Below, piece after piece: positions 45,602-56,880 of a stretch of DNA of 64,000 bases. The notes under the pieces were generated by a model that did no database searches, was not told where the DNA came from, and worked only from the letters and a program-made list of their open reading frames with translations. Source of the DNA: Neurospora crassa OR74A (taxonomy: Eukaryota > Ascomycota > Sordariomycetes > Sordariales > Sordariaceae); NCBI RefSeq assembly GCF_000182925.2, contig NC_026503.1, forward strand, positions 1,674,001 to 1,738,000, in the 5' to 3' direction. Each line of letters opens with the position of its first letter. Within the stretch, counting starts at the first letter, position 1. Made by a program: the position numbers and the translations under genes.

Positions 45602-45928
45602 ATAAATAGTTGGATAACGAGACTTTAGGCGAGTATAATACTATAACTAATAAAATTTCTACTATTATTTTGGGGGAGGTTTCTTTTTTATATTCTAATT
45701 TTTTTTTATTAATAAATAGTTAAATAATAAGACTTTAGGTAAGTATAATACTATAGCTAATAAAGTTTCTACTATTATTTTAGGGGAGGTTTCTTTTTTA
45801 TATTCTAATTTTTTTTTTATTAATAAACGGTTAGATAATAAGATTTTGGGCGAGTATAATACTATAGTTAATAAAGTTTTTGCTATTATTTTGGGGGAGG
45901 TTTCTTTTTTATATTTTAATTTTTTTAG
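45602..45928. repeat. 110-bp tandem repeat, three units
   Basis: Three consecutive units start at about 45602, 45712 and 45823. Each contains GAGTATAATACTATA, then TTGGGGGAGGTTTCTTTTTT-type text and a T-rich tail. This array does not contain the palindrome. Confidence 0.85.
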
Positions 45929-45929
45929 A

Positions 45930-48900
45930 ATTAGATATTATAGAATCGATATATAGGCGTAGGTTGGAGGGTTATATTATATTTTCTATTCCTTGCCTCT
46001 TATTATTTAATATAGATTATTATATTTTTATATTATTGTAAGGGAAGAGAAGATAAGAGAAGAAATATCTTTTTATTAATAGCGAGCTCTTTAATAGTAA
46101 GAAGAGAAATTATAAATACCTCTCGTAATTCTTATCTTATCTTTTATCTTATTAAGATACTTTATTTCGATTCTCCTATTAATAAATATAAGTCCTTTAT
46201 TCGTTTTAGTTGAGAGAAATTATAAGAGTACTATATTTTAAATTTTTATTTTTAAAATTGAATTTATTCGTTCTAATAGGTGCCTATCTTTTTAATTAGA
46301 GGCCTTATAGGGGTTATCCGTATTAATTTATCTACTTTTAGGGAAATACGTTAACAGTTTCAATTTATAACTATTAAATTATATTTTAATAGGCTTATTT
46401 AGAATTATTGCCGGTGCTAAATTAATTACGAATATGAAGTTTATTTATTTATATTTAGTAGGATCGGTTACTGAAATAATTAGTATAATTAAATATTAAT
46501 ATAGCTCTAAGTAATTAAGATAATTAAGGACGGATCTATTTCCTTCGAAATAAATTCTTCCTTTAATTAATTATTATTTATAATTAGAGGTTCTTATTTA
46601 ATAATATTATTTATTAATATAGGTCCTAGGTTGCGATTAATTATAGTTCCTTAAAATAAATCTATTATTCGGTAATGAAATCCGCCGTATATTAATCCCT
46701 TTAACAAATATATTAGTAATAAATCTATTATAAAATAGTATAGTAATTATAGTTTTAATTCTTTATAATACTATAGTACTAATAAATTTATTCGATTACT
46801 CTCCTCACTCTTAATATAATAAATACAGATAAAACTCTTTAAATTTAATAACTAACCTCCTCCTTTACCCTACTCCCTTTTAGTTTATTTAAAGTCCGTC
46901 CCTTCCTCTTTAACTACAGACTTTTAAATATAAATTTAATTAGGATGGCCGAATAATAACTTTATTATTAAATAATTATATTTAATTATATTCTTCTTTA
47001 TTCGAATAAAAAAGCGAAAATATAGTAATATAAAATAAAAGGGGTTAATAAACTTTCGAATTTTTTCTATAGAGAAATAAGGGAATAAGAAATAATAATA
47101 TATCCAATAACTTAAAAATATAGTTCGGAAATTTTCTAGGTTATTTCCTTTAAATATTATTTAACGATATTTAGAAATCTTCTACGTAGAAATTACCTAT
47201 TGCTAAACCCCGGAAATAATTTTCCTTATAATTGTTTAAGTTACTAATTAGATTATTATATTTATACCCAAAATTCTAAGGGTAGCATCCGCGCTTCTAA
47301 ACTTCTAGAAATTTAATATAGAACTAAAGGATTTCTAAATAGTCTATACTTAGCTCTTAAAATTTATTTTTAAACTAGTATTTCTAGGCTGTATTTCTAA
47401 ATTATTAGATAGGCCCTAAAGTACAATTATAAGGGTTCGAATATATATAGTATAAATTAGCCGATTGAAATTAATAAATAGTATAGGGTTATTTTATAAT
47501 CCGTTATATATAGGGCGTATTAATTTCACCGATATTAGCCCGAGAGATTAGTCTTTAATGTATTGGGCGTTAATATCCGGTAAAGTAATAAGGTAACCGG
47601 TTGATTAAAGCGGATCTTAACTAATTGCTAACTATTTAAATAAGACTTTTAGTCTATTGAGTATATATTTATACTTTTATTTTGTAGGGGCGTCGATAGG
47701 CTTATTTTAATAGGCCTATTCCGAATAATAAACCGCGGATAAATAATTATAATATAGGAAGAAGCCTGTATGCGTTATTTATTTATTATAAATATAAAAT
47801 TTCTTTTATATTTCTAAACGAAATTATAGATTGAGGACGAAACTAAAAAAGCAAATTCTTATATACTAAGTATTATACTATCTTTATACTTCTCGTCTAA
47901 TATTTATTATAGTTTCTTTTTCAATATATCTTAGTAGAGATACCCGCGGATTGAGAATTATATAGGCCCCTATAAATAACAATTATAATAACGAGTAAAG
48001 GTACGAATACGCTCTATTTATATTATATATAATAAATAATTTAATAAAGAGTAATTTAATTTATAATACTACCTTTATATATATAAACGCAAATTTTACT
48101 CTACCTATTTATTAAACACCTCCTTACCCCCCCCCCCTCCCCCCTTCCTTCTTATTAAACTTAGTTTTCCCTAAATCTTTACCTTTTTAACTCCTACTTC
48201 GTATTTCTTACTTTTAATAATATATATTATTATATACTTTTACTACTTTAAATACCTCCTTCACTATTCCAATTACTTTACTATATTTATTTATTAGTAT
48301 AACTGCTATTTAAATTTAACCGCTTTAGTAATTGAAGATTCGGGTTAAATATTATATTAAAGATTTAATATAAACTACTATTTATCTCTTACCTATCGCT
48401 GTTAAAATTCGGCTACTTCAGTAATTAAGGATTTATATTAAACGATATATTAAGGATATTTAAAGTAATTCGAAGGAATATAGTTTAATTTAATATTCTA
48501 TTATTTGGTTATTAGAAATTTATTTTATAGTATTATTATAATTATAATTCCTAACCTATATTATAGTAGAAAGTAGAAGAAGCCAAATGGATAATATTAC
48601 GTAATAAGTCTTAATAATGCGGGTGAAGTAGAGGTTTGAGACTTTATACTTATAATATCCGTTTGAATACTATTAATTTATTTATTAATATAAATTATAT
48701 AGAGAGATATTGCTAATAATAATATAGCTTCTAATTACCGATCTATACTATTGAATACGAAGTTTAGGGATTCGTATAGTATAATATAAAGGGACGAGGA
48801 ATATTTCCTATTATAATCTCGAATATAAGAATAGGTATTCCTAAACTCTATATTGCCTAATTATAAAGTAAATTCTTTATTTACTCTTCCTATTATAATA

Positions 48901-50370
48901 TATATTAATTCGCTATAAATATAGCGGTAAAGTATATTTATTCTACTACTACCGTTCGAAGCTCTACTTTTCTAACTTTTATTAAAGTATATAAAATTAT
49001 TTAGGGTAGTATTTAATATCCGAAATATTTAGCTGGCTTAAAAGGACTACAAGTTTATTCTAATAGACCTACTTACCTTTAAGTACATTTTTAGCCTATT
49101 TATATTAGCTATCGTCGAAGATGCTTATAATAAGTATTAGTCGTTCGTCTTCGCCGTTCTATTCCCTAAGTAGAGGGATATTTAAGGTAAAATTTATAAA
49201 AAGGTATATATATAACTATACTTTAAGGTAAGCGCTATCGATCTTCTTGCAGTTAATAAGTAACTGTAGGGGATATACTCTAACTTTAGAAGTGTATTCC
49301 TTATTCCGAATTTCTAAATAAAGTTTAGGCTACTATAGGATTAGAAAAGCTTTATTATAATATATAAATTAATAAATCTATTTAAATAAGTTACCGCTAC
49401 TTAAGTACTATATTCGAATCTAATATTCCTATACTACGCTGCTTAATTATAATTTAAAATAATTAGTACTAAATAGTTTAATAATTTAAATTACTTAGAT
49501 AATATACTTAAACTATATACCTTAGATTACTACCCAGTACCGATCCTAAAGACTAATTACCTATTAAATTACCGCCGGAGAGGGAATTAACTTTTATACG
49601 TCTACCTATTAAATTTTACTAAAAATATTAGAATTAATACTAATAATACTAATTTAATAGAAGTAGTATTGTACTATAGGCCGGATAATATACTAATGTA
49701 TTCTTACTTTAATTTACTTTACTTAGTAGAAATAGCTCTATATAGAATTAAAAATAATACGTATAATATATATTACGCCTTATTTGCATTTTATTTTCAC
49801 TATTTTATATACTAATTAAAATATTATTCTTATAGATACTTTTAGCGTTTAACTATTTTACTAGTTTAAAAACCCAATATCGTAGATCGAAATAATTAAT
49901 TGCAACATCTTCCACATTAGGTTCGAATTTATTAAATAAGCAGTACTTTATTATACTATAATATTTTTATAAATATAATTAATTTTATAAGTAAATATTC
50001 GGATAGTATAATTAGAGGTTCGAATAGAAAAGATAATAGGCGTAGTAATTTCGATATATAATACGTTTTTAAATTAAAATAGGCCGATATTAAAAATTAT
50101 ATATCAAAATTAGTTGGGGTTAAATTGTACTTTATAGGATATTATACTAAATTTATAGGAGGGTTTGTAGTATTATAAATAAAATAACTTCTTTTTAAAA
50201 TTAATATAGGTTTAAATTTTTATAAAATTATTTAAACGTATAATTACTATACTTTTTAATTTATTTATCCTCTAGTCTAGTAATTTGGGCGTTAGTATTA
50301 GGTAATTTTATACGCCCGTTTTTTTCTTCTCTATAAATAAATATTAATTACTTTTTAAATCGTTTGAAGA
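45930..50370. other. AT-rich RIP'd DNA, no recognisable element
   Basis: I see no intact ORF and no protein motif that I can name. One palindrome copy lies at 47061-47080. A C10-T-C6 tract at 48127-48143 survives because CpC is not a RIP target. Decayed frames suggest further transposon relics. Confidence 0.4.
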
Positions 50371-50372
50371 TT

Positions 50373-50438
50373 GTTTCCCTATAGAGAAACTCTAAACCTA
50401 TATAGATTTCAATATTTGAAGTTTCTCTATAGGGAAAG
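50373..50438. repeat. Paired palindromes forming an 18-bp-stem inverted repeat
   Basis: GTTTCCCTATAGAGAAAC at 50373-50390 is matched in inverted form by GTTTCTCTATAGGGAAAG at 50421-50438, with 30 bp between. Each half is itself nearly palindromic, so the pair can form either two small hairpins or one larger stem-loop. Confidence 0.75.
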
Positions 50439-51780
50439 AATAAATCCTACAAAGGAAATTATATTTAATAGTTTATTTAGTAATGTTATTCGATTTAAAT
50501 AATTGCCTACTATTAAATATCCCCGGTTAGCGTTACTTAAGTTGTTTACTACTATACGAAAAAATAGAGAGAATAATTTTTATTTTAGCGAAGCCCCTTC
50601 TATATTTAATTCTTAAATTATAATTTAATTAATTATATAGAACTACGAAAAACCCTATTTATTTAAATTAAATTCGGGTTAAATTAGGCGTTTCTAGCTT
50701 TAATAAGTACGTAGGGAGGTAAAGAAATATATGTAGGTTTACTATATAAAATAAAAGTAATAAATATTAGGAAAGATGAATGGATTTTGAAAGGTACATT
50801 GAAAATATTATATAAGAATTTTCTTAAGTATTAAACCAATACTTTCGGCCTCTATTAATTTATTTATATAGTATTTCAATCTTAATAAGTAAAATAATAT
50901 TAATTTATTTTATTTTAATTACATTCTAGTTAACCCTTACCTAGCAATTACCTATTTTCGCCCCTAAATATTATACTCTATTTCTCTAATTCCTTTAATA
51001 AAGTGTAAATAAGGTTGATTGCATTGAACTTTATAAATAAACTATTAACCGAAGCTTCTATAAATATTTTAATAAAATTTTTATTTATTATAAGTATTAT
51101 TTTAAAAATATTCCTACTAATTATAAAGAAAACGCTTATATAGGGTACTTAAGGTATCCTCCAAATAGGGTAATTATTATAGCGGATATACTAATAATTC
51201 GGAAGGGTATAGAATATTACTATATCCCTAAAGGATACGGATCTTAATATTTAGTAATTAATATATAGTACCTATAGGGTATAGGGTAAAGATGGAATTC
51301 TTCTAATATTTTCTATTATAGTTACTCTCTAAGTATATATTTCAAATTTATATATAATAAAAAAATACAGAATAAGAATTTATTAGTACGCTCTCTCAAT
51401 CCGGTCTTTCAAATAGGGGTGGACGTAGCGGAGGACCTAAGGGTAAAAGGGGTCGATTTCGAATTATTTAATAGATAGTTCAATTTAGTAATTAAAAATT
51501 ATAAAGAGTAATTTAAGTAGAAGATTCTACTATATAGATAGGGATAATTCTTAAATTGAGGGCGTTATTATAAATATTTAATTAAATTAAATAATTAAGT
51601 GCTTCGACTATTTAAATATATAAATATATTATAATTTACTAGACTAAATTAAAATCTCTAATTAATTATTATAGGCGGGTGAATAGAAGCGTCTTAGTGT
51701 AGGTAAGGGTTTATACTTATAATAGGGCTATATACTTAGAATATTTTATATAAAAATATAAATTACTAAATCTTTACTAA
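50439..51780. other. AT-rich RIP'd DNA, nothing recognised
   Basis: I see nothing nameable here. A short stretch near 50760-50830 retains a few TpG/CpA dinucleotides and looks less mutated. Confidence 0.35.
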
Positions 51781-51787
51781 TTATATT

Positions 51788-52089
51788 ATTTTCCTATAGA
51801 GAAACTTTACTTCGAAGAAGTATAGTTGAAAGTAGAGAAAGATGAATTAGGAGGAACGATTGGGAGGAAACCTTTATAAAATACTTTACTTTATTAATAG
51901 AATTAGGGAGTATCTTCTATAAAGAAGCAAATTGTTAGGTCTTTTCTAACTACGTTATTTCCCTATAGGAAAATTTTACTTCGAAATATAATTAAAGGAA
52001 GGTAGGGAAAAATAAATTAGAAGGAACGACCGGGAGGGGAGGAGGGGGGTTTTTATAGAATACTTCGCCTTCCTAGTAGAATTAGAGAG
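51788..52089 (+). repeat. Two tandem units (169 bp) of the palindrome-bearing repeat
   Basis: Palindrome cores at 51792 and 51961 are each followed by (A)ACTTTACTTCGAA, an AAAG(T/G)-rich stretch and AATTAG(G/A)AGGAACGA, a spacing of 169 bp. The pair matches 31040-31300 in reverse orientation. The second unit ends in G-runs (52036-52051) and is cut by the gap at 52090. Confidence 0.7.
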
Positions 52090-52189
52090 NNNNNNNNNNN
52101 NNNNNNNNNNNNNNNNNNNNNNNNNNNNNNNNNNNNNNNNNNNNNNNNNNNNNNNNNNNNNNNNNNNNNNNNNNNNNNNNNNNNNNNNN
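52090..52189. other. Assembly gap (100 N)
   Basis: Placeholder gap of unknown true size, directly after the palindrome-bearing tandem repeat and before the second gypsy relic. It may hide the 5' LTR of that element. Confidence 0.99.
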
Positions 52190-52299
52190 ATATAAAGTAC
52201 AACAAACATTAAACAATAACCCTTTAAATAATAACCCGCTTAAAGGTCTATCTAATATATACTTAATGTAAATATTAATAGGCAAAATTCTTATAGCTT

Positions 52300-53400
52300 C
52301 CTTCGTAAAAAATTATATACCTAAAATTAAATTTAAAAGGAAGAATATTACTATATATTTAGAGGAGTTCAATAATAGGGTTTAAAATTATTACTTCTTT
52401 AATAAGGTTAAATTAAATACTTAGTACTAATAATATACCTTAAACGCCCGAAAGATTTATAGAAAAATAGCGAAGGATGCTACTACTAAGGGTGTTTAAA
52501 TATAAAAAGAATTCTATTATCGTTTTAAATAAGAATTCTTAACGCTAGACCCTAATTAAACGGATAATAAAACTACTATACTAAAAGTCTTCTATAGTAA
52601 ATTAATTCCTTATAATAGAAAAAAGATTATTAAAACTATATTTAAATATTTAATACTTCTAATAAAGTAATTAAAGAAAGAGAAGGATTTTGTTTAATTT
52701 ATAGTTGTATGTAATTTCTATAAAAAGTTTACTAAGAAAATTAAAAGAATAATTATAACGACTATAGGCCTAAAAGAAAAAGTCTACTAAATAACCTAAT
52801 TATAATTCTATACTAATATAACTAAGACTATCTATAAGTACTTCAATTTCAAAAATAATACTAACCTTAATAATAAGGAGGATAATTTATTAAACAATAG
52901 CCTCGGCGGGGCTTAGACTAAGAAAAAGATATTAGCAATTACTAATAAGAAAAGTAATTTAATTAAATTAAATAACAATTCCAACTAACCTTCTCGCAAA
53001 AAAACTCCTTCAATAGCCCAAACTACTATTTTAATACCCACCACATCCCATTTAACCGAAAAATCGGATATTAAAAAAATAACCGAAGAACTTAACCAAA
53101 TAAAGATCTTATAATCCTAATTTAACAAAAAGCTAGTAAAGAAATAGAAGGAGGAAATTTAAATTAATTATTTATCAATAATTAATTAAAATAATACTAC
53201 TAGTAACGGGGGCGGCTATACAGGCGGCTCCTCTACAAGAGGTAGAGGTAGAAGAAGAAGCGGTAGAGGAAGTAATTAAAACTGTAGAGACTCTTACTAA
53301 ATCCATTATTATTAATATAGTAATAATTACTATTAGAACTAATATTAAAAAATAGTAAATAATATCCAGAAGGGCAAACTAATAATTTTCCAACCTTAAA
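52300..53400 (+). pseudogene. Gag-like relic with Arg/Gly-rich nucleocapsid end
   Basis: A long plus-strand frame contains KIKFKRKNITIYLEEFNNRV and a Lys/Asn-rich middle. It ends near 53208-53290 in GGGYTGGSSTRGRGRRRSGRG, followed by a Cys-containing stretch that may be a decayed zinc knuckle. The layout is capsid-like, then a basic nucleic-acid-binding tail. Confidence 0.55.
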
Positions 53401-55085
53401 ATCCTATATTAAACTTATAAATAATAATCACCATCGGAACTAAGGAGAACTATAATAATTTTATTCCTAATAAAACTTTAACTTCAACCATTGAAGATAG
53501 GAAATTAAGACTTTTAACGCAATTCTAAATAGCCATCTACAAAATATCTCCTAAATATAAAACTATTTTCAACCGTTAGAAAAAAAATATTTAAATACTA
53601 AAGAAGAAATACCGTTTCGAACCCGAATTTTCCTTACTACCCAGCAACACCCACAATAAATAGCAATAACAGAGTAGTAGTTTAAATACCTCTATAAATA
53701 TAATAGGCACTAATCTATTAAAGTACTACTATATAGCCAATAAATTAAATATTACCTAAGAGGTATATTAGAAATCTCTTACCGAATATAAAATTGTTAT
53801 AATTCGTTAAATACTAATAGAATACCCCCAAAACCTCAATAACTATTTTACTAACCAATTATATATAATTAAGGAATATCTAATCCTACCGCTATTCCAA
53901 AGACAAATACTTCAAAGCTTAGGGAATGTATTAGAAGAATCTAATATTATAATTATAGAGCCATTACCACCTCTAACTAATAATCCATTAATTATACTTC
54001 CCAAAGATATACCAATATTAAACAACAATATTATATCCACTAAATAAGTACTTTCTTCCTTATACTATACAAAAGCCCCTATAAATCCCTCTAATTAACT
54101 TAAACAATACGACCCTTCTATAATTTTTATAGAAATAGCGTATAATTAGGCCCGCCTTATTAAAAAAATATAATTTTTGAAACGTAAAATCGAAGGCACC
54201 CGTTAAACGCTAAATAGTATTATAACTAATCTAATACTATTTATATAAAATACTAGCATACAAATATTTAATAAATAAATTATAAACTTTATAAGAGAAA
54301 CTTCTTTTCCTAACCGTCCACCTAAATAATTATAATAATTAAATACTACTAATAATAGCACTACTATATTTAAAAGTAATCAACCCTAACCCCCTTCCTT
54401 AAAAATTAATTAAACGCCTCTAATAATACGGCTAACGAAAATCCTTAAATTAATAATAGAAGATAAAGTAATTAATTTACTAACCCCTAATTCTAATAAA
54501 GAGAATATATTAACCAAATTTAACGCTTTATTTATAAAACCTACTAAAATTATTAATACCAACGCCATTACAAAAGAAGCTATCTAACGGGTTAAAAACT
54601 AATACCCTCTCATATTTAAAACTATCAATTACAATATTCCCTATCGAATTAGGGAATTATATCGTATAGATTAACAATTTATAATAATACTAATTACTCT
54701 TATTTAATATAAAACTAACCTCAATAAGGAAAATATTATTAAAATCTCCTACAAAAGTAACACAACAGCTAATTAATTAGAAGAAGCAAACCAAATTATT
54801 CCTATAATTCAATATAAAATTAATAGCGTATCTATTAAAAGAATCCTAAACAATGGGAATAATACCCCGGACTCTACTATAACCTTTATTTACTATTTAA
54901 ATTAAAAATTAAACGGCATAATTAAACTTATCTATAAAAATATATTAAAGTCCGCCTTTAAATATACAATAAAAATAATTACTCTTATACAATTATACGC
55001 CTATCTATACAAACTCTCCTACCTATTGTATTTAAAAAATATAATAAGGATCTCTATTCTATCTACTTTATTTATTTCTTTATAA

Positions 55086-55309
55086 TAAAAGGGACTAAAA
55101 ATTAAAGCCCTCCTTAATACCAGCACAAAAGTAAATACAATTACCTATAATTTAACTAAAAAATATAATTTAACTATTACTAGTACCGGAATATCAAATA
55201 CAAATAGCAATAATAATAAATAGAATTTTATTAAAGAAATATATAATTAAATATAACTTACTAATATTCTATAGGAAGTATATTTTTTTATTACTACTAT
55301 ATACTTCCC
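55086..55309 (+). pseudogene. Retropepsin-type protease relic
   Basis: The plus strand reads IKALLNTSTKVNTITYNL. The family has ALLDTGAxVN here. At 55116-55130 four codons (AAT, AGC, ACA, AAA) each differ by one G-to-A change from those expected for D, G, A and E, so the catalytic DTG is now NTS. The frame runs into the gap at 55310. Confidence 0.7.
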
Positions 55310-55409
55310 NNNNNNNNNNNNNNNNNNNNNNNNNNNNNNNNNNNNNNNNNNNNNNNNNNNNNNNNNNNNNNNNNNNNNNNNNNNNNNNNNNNNNNNNNNN
55401 NNNNNNNNN
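55310..55409. other. Assembly gap (100 N)
   Basis: Placeholder gap between the protease and RT parts of the plus-strand gypsy relic. The N-terminal RT region is missing here. Confidence 0.99.
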
Positions 55410-56184
55410 ATAAATTATAATAGCCTAAAGGTTCGACTTAGTATACGTAAGTATATTTTTAATTATTTAATTAATATTAATAAGGTCTTAATTAATATCG
55501 AGTTCAGCGGCTATACTATTGTAACCGAAAAATCCAAATAGTATTAGCCGGAAGTTAAATTCGTAGGATACTTTTATTTAGAAGATGGTCGACGGCCTTT
55601 ACTTTATAAAGTATTTAAAATCCTTTAATAGGAGGATTGTAAGTTTATTAAATAGAAAGGTAAAGAATTTTAGTAATTAAGAGCCTTCTTAGGGATTATT
55701 GGGTACTACCGAATTTAGATTAAGGATTTTGCTATAATAATTTAGCCTTTATATATTCTATTTAAGAAAAATATAGTATAGTAATAGACCGAAAATAAAT
55801 AATTCGCTTTAGAATATTTATAATATAAAGTTCTCTTAGCTCCTTGTTTTATATTTATTATTTATAATAATGCCCGCTATAGCAATATATTCCTTATAGT
55901 AAATGTATTACTAATTGGTTGGAGAGCAGTTATTAAATAAATTAAATTAAATAGTAAACGCTACCCTTATTAGTTCGAAAGTAGTATTTAATTAAAAGCC
56001 GAGAAAAAATATAACGCTACTAAATAGGAACTTTGAGGGCTACTTTATATTTTAAAGCGGTTTAAATACTATTTATTCAATATTTACTTTATTATTGAAA
56101 CTAATACTCAGGTTATAGTATATTAATTAAATAGTATAGTATTTAATATCCTAATAGTAATAATTATACGCTAGATTATTTGGA
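55410..56184 (+). pseudogene. Reverse transcriptase C-terminus and RNase H relic
   Basis: The plus strand reads FVGYFYLEDGRRPL, then LRAFLGIIGYYRI.IKDFA, PLYILFKKN, and an RNase H block containing GLLYILKRFKYYLFNIYFIIETN. These are standard blocks of Ty3/gypsy RT connection and RNase H (the (A)FLG..GYYR and LLYALKRF..Y..G..F.I.TD patterns). Most stops are TAA/TAG. The frame stops at the gap at 56185. Confidence 0.8.
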
Positions 56185-56284
56185 NNNNNNNNNNNNNNNN
56201 NNNNNNNNNNNNNNNNNNNNNNNNNNNNNNNNNNNNNNNNNNNNNNNNNNNNNNNNNNNNNNNNNNNNNNNNNNNNNNNNNNNN
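56185..56284. other. Assembly gap (100 N)
   Basis: Placeholder gap where the RNase H end and the integrase core should be. Confidence 0.99.
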
Positions 56285-56700
56285 AGATTTAGTATTGGTC
56301 TATAATTATATTCAATGAATTAATATAAGTTTAGTAAGAAAATTAACCTACTATTGGCTTAGATTATTTCGAATTAGAAAGATTGCCTCTAAATATAAAT
56401 ATTTATTAAAAATATTTAATAGTATTGATATTACTACCTCCTACCCGGTTGAGAGGATTAAGAAGTATTTTTTATATAATAGTATATAGTTGGAACTAGA
56501 TTGTAATATAATTAATTAGGATATACTTCCTTTACTATACTTAAAGGAAACCTTAGAGGAACTTGTAATTAATAAAGATACTACTAGAAAAATTATAAAT
56601 TATACGATTAATTAGAATACTATAAGGGATATATACTAGATAATAGAATAGAATAATAGGAATTTTGAAATTGTTTTGCTTAGAGGGAAGTTTAAAGATT
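56285..56700 (+). pseudogene. Integrase C-terminal relic
   Basis: The plus strand reads DLVLVYNYIQ, then LVRKLTYYWLRLFRIRKIA and, further on, TLEELVINKDT. The DLVLxxN...KL...W.GPF.I pattern is the usual post-core segment of gypsy integrases. There is no convincing chromodomain after it. Confidence 0.55.
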
Positions 56701-56880
56701 AGAAATTAATATATAGGTTAGGGAGTAAGGAATTTTAATACTTTATATAATTAGGGACTACTATAAGATTGATTACTTCGATTTTTTATTATTTTATATA
56801 AAAGGAATTGAGTGGATGTTGTTGTTCCTTTCGAAGGGAAGAGAAAGATAGGAAAGCTTATACTTTATTATATATTATAA

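Larger units (their letters stand above)
52190..56880 (+). mobile_element. Second Ty3/gypsy retrotransposon relic, plus strand
   Basis: Plus-strand frames give gag, protease, RT/RNase H and integrase-end relics in the canonical Ty3/gypsy order, with two gaps inside (55310-55409 and 56185-56284). LTRs were not identified; the gap at 52090 may hide the left one and the right one should lie near or beyond 56.9 kb. Stops and active-site changes are RIP-type. Orientation is opposite to the element at 32844-40802. Confidence 0.75.
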
